From contig NC_091016.1 in the NCBI RefSeq assembly GCF_041296385.1, forward strand, positions 18,575,497 to 18,639,496: a DNA stretch of 64,000 nucleotides. The letters run 5' to 3'. The notes beneath the pieces are model-generated. The model was not told the DNA's origin and did no database searches. It worked only from the letters and a program-made list of their open reading frames with translations. Each line of letters opens with the position of its first letter. Position 1 is the first letter of the stretch. The translations under genes were made by a program, and so were the position numbers. The DNA is from Aphelocoma coerulescens (taxonomy: Eukaryota; Chordata; Aves; Passeriformes; Corvidae). Shown one piece after another: positions 11,558-25,694 of this stretch.

Positions 11558-13299
11558 GGAAGCAGTTGTGCATTTTTTTCATGTAAAATTCAGCAGGAAA
11601 GGACAAGGAGTAAGACTGCATTCAACAGAAATCTCAAATTACCTTTCCAGTGGTGGCATCAGCTATATTACATCCCAGCCTTGTCCTCTTAGCTGACAAA
11701 AACCCTCATGTTATAAAAGAGTTCCCAAACAACACTAGTGATATTGCTAGATTGTGTAAGTTCATTAAGTTGGGCATTTTGGAAACTAAGGACAAGACCA
11801 AATTACAAAGACTTAATTTTCCACTAAATCATAATAAAAATATCAATGATTACAGATTACTATGGTTAGAAAAAATAAAACTTTATTTCTCCTTTACATT
11901 TTGTTTTCACCTTTCATAGATTCCAATTTCAAAACTGTCTTTACAGATAACTTTAAAAATATCGAATGCATAATTGCATGATTTTAACAGCCCACATGAC
12001 AATTTTCAGCTACCACCCAGGTATCTCTTCTAAAATATCCTATCTATTGATAGTAAGGTAAGATTCTGTAAAAGAATTTGTTTTGCAGAGATCAAGATAG
12101 GTATTTCCTGCTGCTTGTGTGAATTTAACTGTACAACCATGCTGAGAAAATTATAGCTGAAATCTATCATACCTCTGAATGAGGCTACTAAACCAAACAG
12201 TTAAAAGCTAAAACCCAGCACAACTTAGGCTGCCTGAACAGCACAGTTTTGCCCTTTATGTTGAGCGTACACACAAGCATACTTTTTAAATTTCATTATT
12301 ATGTATATAATTTTTCCATGGGACTATGGTCTCATTCAAAGTTCAGGAAGAATAACAATCATGGCTTTTCAACACTGTCTTTTATCTTCAGCATTGGGTT
12401 TTCCTCCTTTGCTCTATGCAATTCAAATCTTGCCAAGAATTTAAAAAAAAAAAAAAGAGATCTCATGGGCTTATCTGTGGCGCTGACCTCTATAATAGCA
12501 GTGCGAGTATGTGGAACTTCCTCAATAGATAAGTATGAAATATGGAGGAGAAAATACCTCCAAGTCATATATAAGGAATTTGAGGCAAAGCAATATGAAA
12601 TACAATGTCCACCAGTCAAAGCAAAAATGTAAAATATTCTCAGTCATGCAATGCCTTAGGCTAGGTTTTTTCAGCGGGTCTGAGATTCTAGGTGTGAAAA
12701 GAAATAACAAGAAAATAACAGAACAAAACCTTCAGATGTTTCAAATTAGGAAACTGAAAAAGAAGCTCTAGAAACTGGCATTCATCTCTCACAGTTCAGG
12801 GGCATTGTTTTTCACCCCCAAATGTCTAAAGCATATTTAGAATTGGACTCCATTTTCTCAGCTGAGAGTCCAGTAACTCAGCAGAGGAGCATTCTTTCTT
12901 CACCTGCAGTTCCCTGTTTCTTCATGATGGTAAAGCATTCACACTGCACAGGCATAGTATGAGAGCCTCAGTTGGGAGACTGGGCTCTAGAAAGGAGGAG
13001 TGGTGGAATGGACAACATTAAAATGTGTGAACAACCTCCAAAAGCTATTTCAGCTTCACAAAGACCTATATAAAGCATCCACTCCAGCCACTTGATCCTC
13101 ATAGCTGTTGTTGGACAAAATAATATGCAAACAGGTATCTGAAGACTGTATTAAAAAGTTTTAAGATAAAAATAGTTTAGTTGTGAAAGGAGGTGGAAAG
13201 ATCAGATGCAAATGAGGAAAAAAATGAAGGCAAGTCATCCTATGCAGCTACACTGGTGTAATTTGCCTATAAGGAAAAGGGCTCTGAGATTTAATCAAA

Positions 13300-13570
13300 A
13301 ACCACAGAACCGTTTAGATTGGTAAGACCTTTAAGATCATTGAGTCCAGCCATTAACTCAGCACTGCCAGGTCCATCACTAAACCACTTTCCTAGGCACT
13401 ACATCTACATGTCTTTTATATACCTCCAGGGATAGTCGACTCCACCACTTTCCTGGGGAACCCTTTTTGCAAAGAAATTTTCCCCAATATCTAAACTTAA
13501 TCTCCCCTGGCTCAACTTGAGGCCATTTCCTCTTGTCCTGTGGCTTGTTTCTTGGAAGAAGAGACCGACA
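13300..13570 (-). mobile_element. CR1 LINE 3'-end fragment
   Basis: On the plus strand this reads as the reverse complement of a CR1 3' end. Recognisable blocks are 'accacagaacc', 'aagacctttaagatcattga', 'tccagccattaactcagcac', 'acctccagggatagtcgact', 'ctaaacttaatctcccctgg' and 'ccatttcctcttgtcctgtg'. It is 5'-truncated, the usual state of avian CR1, with no coding part left. It is in the same orientation as the host gene, within an intron. Confidence 0.85.
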
Positions 13571-14428
13571 AAGTGTTTTAGTCAGTGTTTTCCATGTTTT
13601 AATGTGTACTTGGAGGAAAGGGAATGTAAATAATCATCACCTGTCTGTATCAATTCATGTTGCCTATCTCTTATCTGCAGGCCCAGAAAACTGAGATGCA
13701 CATGCAGTTCAGAAAACAAAAGTTAAAGTGGTGAAAATGCTTTACCTCACATGTAAACAGCAGGTTTCTGCATCTTTCAACAGAGACACACACAAACACA
13801 CACAAAGATATTTCCAAGGAGAGAACACAAGGCATTCCTCCAATGCTAAGACATCTATCATCTGTAAAAGCTCCTTTTCAAAAGCATAGAAACAGAAAGT
13901 CTGGTAAAATCAATAGCTGCAAAGCATTTGAAGCAAAGGCAAAAATATTTTCTTGTTCCTTTAGAAATGGCTGTGACATTTCTCCTCAAAACTCAAGTCA
14001 GAAAAAAAGCTGGAAAAATTTAGCGGAAACAAACTGAATGGAATCCAACACTGATATGAGCAATTAGAGTAGAGCAAGAAAATGCAGTAAAATGCAATAT
14101 GCAAACTTACACCAAGTCTTAACAATGCTCTGCTAGAAACAGTCTTGCAGACCATCTGCATGTAAATCTATTATTCTTTAAAAGACAGGGACACTAGTCA
14201 CTGCAACAGATGTACATTAGCTGAAGACACATAAAGCTACAAGGAATTTACAGAAGTTATCCTTGCATGACTGTGTTTGGAAGACCAGCCTTCAAACTAT
14301 GAAAGTATTCCCCTCACAGTTCTTCAAAGCAGCACCTAATTGCTATTTATGCAGAACACATGAAATAAACTGCCTTTTACGTCCATTTTGTTATAAAGTA
14401 TACTGCAAAGGCTTAATTGCATACTTAC

Positions 14429-14677
14429 AGAGTTTTTTAAGCAATCATCATCCACATCAAAGTTTGATGTATCAGTAGGGCTGCTGACTTCTGGGATGTA
14501 AGGTGCCTCACAGTTCCTAATGTTGTCCCAATCAATCCCAGCAAAAAATGGATGGTTCTTAAAGTCTTCTATTCCATTTTGTCCAAGTCGATGCTCCCTG
14601 CTACAAATGAGCCTTCGGATGAGGTCCTTTGCACTTTCAGAGACATCTGTCACTTGAGCAGGAAACTGAAACCTCTC
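14429..14677 (-). CDS. CDC42BPA: CDC42BPA exon: C-lobe end and AGC tail start (res. 299-381)
   Basis: This 249-base exon (83 codons, phase 0 to 0) starts '[19 protein letters not shown]', continues '[19 protein letters not shown]', and ends '[12 protein letters not shown]'. It completes the C-lobe, including the Arg-rich helix before HRLGQNG, and opens the AGC C-terminal extension ([13 protein letters not shown]). The donor is TCT|gtaagt. The acceptor reads tctttaag|GAG: the base at -3 is A rather than a pyrimidine, and an AAGGAG arrangement offers a tandem acceptor three bases on, whose use would delete only Glu299. Confidence 0.97.
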
Positions 14678-16332
<1,655 letters not shown>

Positions 16333-18729
16333 TCAGAATTAGTACAAAAATGTACTGCATAAGATGTATTCCAAACATCAACTCTGCAAGGGTCTTTTCA
16401 TCCAAAACCAGCAACCCATCAGCACATAGAAGACAGTCACTCGCGATACAGTGAAATTTGCACTAGGGACATCTCATGACAGGGGCTGTAGATCAATCAA
16501 ATCATACAATGCTTCTTAATTTTAGTAAGAATTGTGTAGTTAAATTCCTCTCATGTCTCAAGGGTAGACAGGAGAATCTTACTTGCTCTGAGCTTTTGTA
16601 TATAAAACTTTTAAATCATCTGAAGAATTTTAGTAAAGCGGTCTCAAGTGGAAGATGCACACTTATACTAGAGCTGGAAAACAACCCCTAAATTTTACAA
16701 CAGAACAAAGGCCAATGAAATCCTGAAACAGTTAACACATCTTTATATTTACTGTCTTTCACTGACATTCTTCTCTCACGTGCATCTCGGTTCACTATGT
16801 GCATCTGTCATACTTCTGCTGAAATGACTGCTGTAAGCACTATTGCAGCTCTGCTTGCCAAACTCTGGCTGCCTCATTCAGGTCATGATGCAGATGGAAA
16901 TATCCTTCTAAGCAGGCAACATAATAAATACTACTTCTATTGCAAACTTGACCTTTTTTTTTGTCCCAGGTTTCTCCTAAGTGTACTGAAATACAGGTAG
17001 AGTGTATGTTCCCATTGTGCAGCTGAGTAGGATGAAAAAGCATCTATGTTCTCTCAGTTACCAGAGGGGTATTTCTTGTTCAATTTATAGATTAGGTTCA
17101 AATGTTGAAATTTCTTTTAAGTATAGGTCTTAGAAATATACATAAGCTACATTTTAAAAACATATGGCATTATTAGATTCTTATGCTATCCTTATCTATT
17201 ATATTCAAAACATAAGTTATGACTGTATGAATAAAGGTCTATGAATATTTTCTCAGTTAACATTATCAAGATATAAGAACAAATCCTTTTAAAAAAAATC
17301 ACAAAATGAGTGAGTCCTGACTTTGCTTCATTCCTCAAACTACTTATAAAACGAATGTCACCGATTGCTTGGCAGACAAATCTCAAAATATTCATATGCT
17401 AAAATGTTCACATTGCACCTGAGAGCAAATATTGTTGTTTGGGTTTTGGTGTTTTGTTTTTGTTGGGGTTTTTTTCCCCAAGTAGAAATTGAGTTATGGA
17501 CAATGCTTACTGATAATTTATAATGGAAAAAAAAAAAATTAGAACCACACCTTGAACAACATTTTAGAAGCTGTGGCATAAAGGTGTCACAGTGTCACAC
17601 ACTCGGTGACAATTAACACAGTAACAGTTTGTTGTCTGAAAGAAAAGTACTTCCTGAATTTGTGCTACTCAAAGACAAGCAGGCAGAGGCCCATGCTGAA
17701 AAGCACCTTTCAAATATGCAGAAATATTTCCAAAGTAGAAAGCAAACACTGCAAGAAATCATATTTTCACAACCTGCAATGGAGCATAAAGACAATTCTT
17801 TACAAAGTAAATCAGAAAAAATAACCGAGTCCATTCTCTTAAGGCCATTCTTCCACTCGATTTTTGCTGACACTGAATATGCCAAAGAATTGCAGCCTCC
17901 AGATTGAGATAGTTTTGTTTGTTTTGCATTCACCCACCAAAAACATTCCTTAAAGAAGCTTCTAAATAAAAACAAACACATGCCATTGAGACTGCTGGAA
18001 TTACAACTTCAGTTTAAAACACTTTGCAAAAACATGCACCTAAAATCCAGTTCCTCCTAGAAGCTGGACCTAGTTCAAGCTAAACAAAAACATGAGTCAC
18101 CCTTGAGGCTCCATTTATCCATGTTCTATCTTTTAATATATTCCCAAGAGAAATAATAATAACATTAATAATCATCATCATCATCTCAACATCTCCCATT
18201 CAATCTCACAAAACAGCAGAAAACATGAAAAATCTCACTGTGTTTTCAACACTGTGCAAAACCAAACCTGAAAACAGTGAATACACTCAGAGGAACAATT
18301 TCTTGCAGAGTGGCATTTGTAATGCTCAAGTAATAATTTCATAAGAACAATTTTTACAGTTAAGGAAAAAAGAAAAGACCAACTTAATAAATACAAATTC
18401 TTTTCAGCTCTTGTAACAGAAGCTATGGGTTATGAACAACTGTTCTGAATTGTGAACTACATTAATAAAAGACAGTTTGAAAGACAAGAATTGCTGGCAC
18501 CTGCACAGCAGAGTAGGCTATAAGCAAAGGGAAAGAAAATTATGAGCCCCAGAGGGGAACAAAGAACAGGAGTAATTATTGCCAGTGTAACTGAAGAGTG
18601 TGAAGGTGGTGATTATGTGAAAAAATAATGTCATAAACCATGCACCTCTACTGAGCCTGCAGTTGTTAGATTGCATTAGAATGATGAGTTTTGTTCTAGG
18701 TTTAGTTTTGAATGTGTTTGTTTACTGTC

Positions 18730-19140
18730 TTTAGTGATCAGAACCAATCTATCTCCTGTCCTAAAGAGAATATGGTATTCTCTCTTCACATTCACTCCAC
18801 CTTCACCAGCTTATCCCAGTTTCTTCACTGTACGGACTGGTTCCTTCTACTTCCATCTCAACTGCATTTTTATTCCTATCTCTCCTAGACTCACCTCAAA
18901 AGTTGAGATGTCCAATCCTCCACAGCCTATCAACCCCAAGTTTCCTCCCCTTCTATTTCCTTCTTTCTCTCTCAGCTTCTTCACTCCCAAGTCCTCATCT
19001 CCCCGCTTGTTCAAATTTAACTAATCTTTTATTTTCTCCCATTTCAGTTCTCAGCAGTCCTATTTACTCACAGTCCTCACTGGCTTCCCACTCCTGTGTT
19101 CCAGGACAACTATCCTCTTTCCTCATATCCAGTTTTTGTC
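18730..19140 (+). other. Pyrimidine-rich patch
   Basis: About 400 bases with a marked C/T excess on the plus strand, hence purine-rich in the host transcript, with many 'cttc', 'tctcc' and 'ttcctt' words and no regular repeat unit. It gives spurious open frames rich in Ser, Pro, Phe and Leu. It could reflect a decayed simple repeat. Confidence 0.5.
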
Positions 19141-19670
19141 CAATTTGCATAGTAATCTTCTTTGGCACCAAATGGAAGAGAACTATCAGAAACAGAGACA
19201 CTCCATACTGTCTCTAATGTCTATTTATCAGCATCTCCCCAAATTCCTTCTGTATTACAGCTCTGAAACAGTGCAAAACTAAAACTACAGCACAAGAAAA
19301 CTGCAGAGTATTTAGGGATCAAACTCTGCACATGGTTGTTTGGAACTCATAACAACTGGAATATTGAGGGGAAAATTATAACCTGAAAATATCTAGGTGG
19401 GGGGCAGAGGAGTAAAAATATATCTATGACTCAAGGCAGATTGGATTCTGTCCTGAATTTCAAGTCTCCACATCCCACAGCAGATTTTCTCTTTGGTTTT
19501 GTAAGAATTATTCTATTAATTAAAAATCTATATAGGAAGACTAATCCATGTTTCTTGGTCTTGTTTCTGGAAAGAGGAACACTTACTGCTTCAGGCAAAT
19601 ACTAAGGAAGGAAAATTCCAGACCAAGTAGCTAAAATCTGGCAAAAGTAATGAGCAAATAATGAGAAGTT

Positions 19671-19760
19671 ATATGGCTTAGTGAATAGACCACTGGGCTG
19701 AATCTCTGTAGATAAGAGTTACTAGGTGATTGTGGGCAGGCCATTTAAACATCACTCCAC
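19671..19760 (+). mobile_element. Possible MIR-like SINE relic
   Basis: The segment 'cttagtgaatagaccactgg' resembles a tRNA-derived A-box head. The following 'gttactaggtgattgtgggc' and 'aggccatttaaac' resemble the MIR core 'actagctgtgtgaccttggg...cttaac'. The match is degenerate and by eye only. Confidence 0.4.
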
Positions 19761-22700
19761 AAGAACCATGGTGCTCAGTCAAGCAGCTAATATCATCTGG
19801 CTGGAAGGCTGTGGAGCCCAAATACCCTAGTAACTCTGTGATTAGTCCACTGCAATAAAAGGTCAGCTCACTTGGAATATGAAATACTAATTCACTTTCA
19901 AGAAGTATAAGCATTTGAAAGGTATTTATGAGCCAGATTTAAAGTGGGAACAAGTACTGAATTGGGGAAATGGCTCTGACACCAACTGTGCCCTCTGGAG
20001 ACCCTGAGTTCGACCAAGTCCCAGGCAGTTCAGCCCTACTCTGCCAGCAGCTTCTGTGGGAAGCCCAATGTGCCAGGCGTGCAGGTTGCCAGAGGAGCTG
20101 GACCTGGCACAAGCCAAGCTAGAACAAATTCTTCAAATATGCTCTACACTGAATTAAGGGAACTCAAGTACCCAGCATACTCAAATAAACTTTTTTTTTT
20201 CCCAATGAGTGATTTAACAGCACCAAAGGAACTGGAAATCTGGACTAAATAAACTTCTCTAGAAACACATATGTCCATTTAAACTTTAACCCCAACAGTG
20301 TCCAGGAGCAACTTCTACTTTTCTGAGCTTTGTTGGCCTTGACTGAAGGAGAAAATCAGCACTGCACAGCAGCTTTGCTGCTGTTTTCTGGAGAAGGCAA
20401 CAGGAGTAAGCAGTGTGTAATACTGAATACTTCACTTGCACTGAAAAAAGTGTGAAGGCTAATGAAAAAAATTTGAAAATTCGTTAATGAATCCTTCCTT
20501 ATAATGCTTCTTGGTTTAATTTGGGGAGCTGTTCTTCAGATGGGCATGTTTACCTAGATGACTTCACTCACCTCTCTTTAAAACCGTTTACTTTCTTAAG
20601 CTGTAATTAAAACCCAAACATTTTACATACTAACTGTGTTAATATAAACAACATTCTGAAATAGGACTACAGCAGATACCTGGATTATTGCCATTTATTT
20701 TGATTCCTCTGTTAATGAGCCAGAGTAGAATTTCATTTGTTCAGGGAATACTCAAGAAAAAGTATTCCCTGTGAGACATGCTAAATCCATAGCACATTCC
20801 AGCTGTAAAATAAACTAAAAAAGAATTTTTAATACACGTGAATGTGTTTTTTTCCCTGGATTCATTTCTGATACTAAAGGAAACTTAAGGAATCATGAGG
20901 TCTTGCATATTGAAATTTGGACTAGAAAACTCCCTTAAGTTCCTTACAACTTGAATTATCTGATCATCTTATGGTTTCAAAGTGTATGGGTTCCTGAGGT
21001 TCATCTCTGTCATTCCTTGAATCACTGGATCAATTCAATTCTGTTATTTGCAAGACCACAGGAAGTTCCTCAGGTCTACAGAACAGGAAGCAGCAGATTT
21101 CAGAAGAATCTTAACTTAATTTTGTTTCAAGGGCAGCTTCATGGAGGAGGGGACCAGACAAACAGATTGGAAGACGCATCAAAAATAGAGGGACATTTAT
21201 TTCAAGAACTGTACCAGAATGACTGAGCAGCAGTCGTGTCAAACACTACCAAAGACTGTGCCAATGGGTCAACCCACATGCTTGTATCTTCTAAGTTTAA
21301 GTGGCATTAAAGATTTTGTGACCAGTAGGGATCCCTCTTCTTCGTGGTAACTGTACAGTTATGATGCAGAATTTACTTGTTTTAGTTATTCATCTGTATT
21401 ATTATTTTTTCTTTCAAAACATAAATGATCAGACAGAAATGGAGGAAAAAGCAAGTTCTTCTCTGCAAGAACAACAAAAGTGGCCAAATGGTGCAAATGG
21501 GAACCTCTCAATATGTCCAACATGTCCTCCTAGGAATAACCATTTCAGATGCTGATGGACTGTCCTTGCATACACAGCTGAGCCCTTAAAAAACCAGCAG
21601 AACTGAAATGACAATACAGGGACTCACACTGTTCTAAATGCAACAACCACAATACAAGCTGAGCCTGAATAAAGAAATAGGCCTGTCTGAAATCAAAGGA
21701 GCAATTTGATACCTGAACTACCACTTTACTTGAGCCCACTAAATAAAAAAGAGAACAAATTTTTATTTCCAATGCTAACATTAGAAAAGCATGGAAATCA
21801 ATTAATTTTCCTAAACAGGTCACATGCCCCCAAGACATGCTATTCTTGAATAGCAAGGAACAAAGTGAACAGCTTACATTAAATTATTTTTCCAAAAAAA
21901 CTTCACATGAACAATATTTTTTTAATGCTACCAATGCAAATTAAAATACCAGCATTTGAGAAAAATAAATCAGTTTCAGGTGTAACTGCTGGCACAGAGA
22001 AACTGATCCAGAAAGCTTATTACAAATTAAAGATTTCACAGCACATTATTTTCTCATTGTACATGCAAGAGCATTCCCCAAAAGTATAAATCAAAAGGTT
22101 AAAAGCAGACATCAGTGACTATAGTTATTCACTCTTACAACAAGAAATGCCATCCTTTGCCAAGTTACCTACTTTAAAAAAAAACCACAACCAAGACTTC
22201 ACTGCCAGAATGCCTGGACTTTTTATCCAAAATTCCTTTAGAACACAGGATTATCCCTTGTCAGGACAGAAGTTTGGCAAACTGCTTATTTCACTCCCTT
22301 CTGTTGTTTCAGGCAGACTTTCCTTCCATATACCTCTCTCACAAAGAAATGCTGCATCCATGATTAAAAACGAAGATATTTGGTTTTGGAAGCACTCCAA
22401 TGAAATGAGAAAATTTGGTGCCTGTGAAGTTTTTATTAAGGTATTCAGTGATGCTCTACTGACAGCTTGCTTTAGGTACACGGACCGAAACAACTGGTGA
22501 ACTTACACCAAGAGTGCTGGTCAAATAATGCTTTTTTTCACAGTCAAATGTATGGACATTGATGTCCAGCAGGTTATTTCTATTTTCCATTACAGTGGAC
22601 TGGGTTATATCAAAGTCAGCATTGCCATATTCTGCCAACTACAGTTTATCTGAATTCTGATGAGCAAAACTAGAAATAGGCTCCATCTGGCAGAAAGACC

Positions 22701-23533
22701 AATGTGCACTGAGCCAAATTAGATTTGGACAGTCGGCAGTTATTCTTCAGTAATCCCAACAAGATAGGCTGCACAAGATAGCAGCATGAGAAAACTGGAA
22801 TATGTTGTACCTCATTAACTGTGCCTCTTATCAAGACTCTGCTGTGCCTCCTCCTAAACAGACACTCCTTCATTTTTGGGTGAAATCCAAAAAGAGCGTA
22901 TTTCGATTGAAACCAAAATCATTTAAATAACTTTGATCTCAGCCTTATTATTTATATAGCACCCAAACCATTGCAGCATGTTTGTATACTAAACAAAACC
23001 TGCTCCACGTAAAGCTGACAAACTAAAGCTTACAACCAAAAAAGATGTAGTAGCCTTGCATATAGCCCTGAAGTTAATAGGAATAGCCAAAGACTGAACA
23101 CTTCAGAATCTAAGCCTTAATAAGAACAACTACAGGGAAAAAATAAATGCTATAATCAACCCTATTTTATAATTTTTTTTTAAACAGTATCTTAATAGTG
23201 TAAAACTCCCTTGTTTTCTCTTTAACTCTTGATAATAAATTATTATGTATGTGCTGTTCTAGGAACACCCAGTAATTCACCTCTGCTAAAAGAATCTCGT
23301 CTAAGCAGCAGGAGATTCCTCTAAATCTCATTACATTCAATGGACAGACTCTCATCAATTAGTTTGAAACATCAACCAAACCACAACAATAAAGGTTCTA
23401 GATGTGTGATATAGTCATTATTTATTGATCAGTGTGGACAGTTTTATACTCGTACTGTCACACACCCTAACCAAGTTTTATTCTTAGTAATATCACAAAA
23501 CTAAATGTAAAACAATACAGAATTCAAGGTTCC

Positions 23534-23553
23534 ATGTACTGCATGCAGTACAT
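23534..23553. repeat. Perfect 20-bp palindrome
   Basis: A 20-base sequence, atgtactgca joined directly to tgcagtacat, is its own reverse complement with no spacer. It is intronic and carries no obvious protein-site meaning. Confidence 0.95.
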
Positions 23554-25590
23554 TTATTACAGCACCTACAGAATCAGATACTTCCAAACTAACTTAGTTC
23601 CAGACCATATTTTCTGCCAAAGTATACTTTTTTAAGTCCCTGACCAGATTGAGAGAAATAATTCTGGTTTTCACTAAAAATAAGGTAATTACATTACATT
23701 CTCTTTTCCTACGAAGAATCTGCACCACAGACTTGAGTATAAAATGCAAAATAGATTAATTCTCGCCCACACTGAGTGTGGAATTTAAGTACCAATGAAA
23801 GATACTCATATGAAACATGAGAAAACACTTCCATAATAATGACAGCAGGACACTAGAACAAATTGCTTCAGGAAGTGTCACCATCTCCATCACTTTTCTT
23901 TTAAAACCAGTTAGACAAACGTCTGTCAAGACTGGTTTAGCTACAGTTTGATCTTGCCTTGCAGCCCAAGAAAAGTATTAGCTGACCTCTCCAAGTCCTC
24001 TCCCAGTCCTTTGCTCCACAGTCTTTAATTTCTGCCACACAGACGAGTATTCTGGACACAACACAGTATTTACCTTATGGTATCCAATGTTCTTTATGAA
24101 TTTCAAATGCTAATAAAGGAAATAATAACAAGCAACAGGGAATGAGTACATCAGCCAACACATATATATCTTGAGTTTGTTCAGGCACTCATATTCATTC
24201 CTGAACACTCGAACAGTGTAGTTACTGGCTTATAAATATATGCTCCACCACATCATATTATAATATCCTAGAATTAATTTACCTTAGAAAAATGTCTCCC
24301 TGTGGACTTTGTGCATATGTATTTGTTTCCAAGTAATGGATATCTCAAACACGATAACAGCTGCAAACCAAGAATAATTATTTTTAAAAGCTGCTTATGT
24401 CCATTTTTTTCCTTCTTTTAAAAAATAAGTTAAAAAGGGTGATTTGAAAAATTCTTTTGGATAAATGCTTGGCAGCTACATCCTCCCCATAGCTACTGTC
24501 TTCATCTAAAATGCTAATCAGCTGACAGAACCAGATATCTATGGAAAAAACCCTCACATGCAGGTTAGGCCCCTCATGTAGCGTTTTAAAGAGAAGTCAG
24601 GGCAAAGTCACTTGGGGTTGTCTAGGAGTTATTTCTACTGCCTTGTCAGCTTTACAGACTAAAACCAGGAACACACTGTGCTATTTGATAACCATTGTAA
24701 ATCTGGTACCTTACAAGGCTGATTTACAGATGTGATTTTAAACACCAATGAAATAAGAATAAAAGTTTGGTAGACATTATCAGAAAGACAATTCCTTATG
24801 TCAAACAATCGGGCGTGTAAGAGGAAGACCAATGCATTCTGAAACTTGTACAAGTTCAAATTGAAAAATGGAAGTTAATTGAAATAGTTTGACATAGGAA
24901 CTGCTAAAAACAAATTAAAAAACCCAAATCTAAGTTAACTGGCCTCTCAGAGTGGATCAAGAATATAGAAGTTTAACTTTCCTCAGGGTTGGCTTGTAGC
25001 TGAGTTACTGTATTAGACAAAAAAAACTTGTAAGGACTCAAATATAAAATTGGGCACACATAAAGTATTGAACATTTGAATGTTTAATAATGCATTGATC
25101 TTGAACAGAATAGTATTATTGAGTAAAATTTCATGCATGAAAATATGAGAGCCTTGTACTATATTTCTTTTCTGGGTAATTTTAATAGTTTTTAATAGCT
25201 ATTTATGATGGTCTGTCCTGCTACAAAAGATTGAAGTACAAGCATAAAAGTTTTGAAAGACGTGCAAATATAAGATGGGAGGAACAAAACAGAAATGTTT
25301 TTACCCTATTTCTTTTTCAGAAACAAAAACCGATTTGAAAAACAAATAACTTGGTTTGAGAAGTCTGAAAATCACCACAGGAAATTAGTAAAAATTGCTA
25401 CTAATCGAATGCAATTTGTAAAAATCAAGGAGACAACACTTGGGGAATTGGGTAAATATTCTTACATGAAACAAGTTGTAAGGTAACTACAGCACAGTAT
25501 TGTAAAGCTCTGGAGGTACTGTGCCATTCAGTGATCAAAGTCCGGAACTATGGCTAATTGGAAAGGACTACTCAAAAAATCCAACGGGAA

Positions 25591-25694
25591 ATGCGTCCTG
25601 GGAATCTGCTCTCAGTGACCCTGTTCTGAGAAGGGGGGTTAGACTAACTGACCAAAAGAGGTCCCTTTCAACCTCACCCATCCTGCAATTCTGA
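25591..25694 (+). mobile_element. CR1 LINE 3'-end fragment, opposite orientation
   Basis: Forward-strand CR1 3' end: 'gaatctgctctcagtgaccc', 'aaggggggttagactaactg', 'agaggtccctttcaacctca', and a terminal 'tcctgcaattctg' close to the CR1 tail 'attctgtgattctg'. Among the clear CR1 copies it is the only one on the plus strand, antisense to the host gene. Weaker similarity may extend left to about 25560. Confidence 0.85.

Larger units (their letters stand above)
10719..14428 (-). other. CDC42BPA: Intron with CR1 fragment and A-tract
   Basis: This 3.7-kb intron splits the AGC tail between Ser381 and Glu382. It contains a 27-base A run (11531-11557), a CR1 fragment (13300-13570) and a short CA-rich tract near 13786-13806. 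No other exon was seen. Confidence 0.85.

Noticed and set aside
12249..12632. 127-codon plus-strand open frame
   Set aside because: It crosses an A run encoding a Lys block and has no recognisable motif; antisense frames overlap it.
17629..17907. 92-codon frame with Lys/Glu-rich helix-like composition
   Set aside because: It resembles a generic helical peptide and is on the strand opposite to the gene; no known family recognised.
19966..20110. GC-richer patch containing 'gagttcgacc', reminiscent of a tRNA B box
   Set aside because: No matching A box at proper distance and no fold; probably chance or a decayed SINE.
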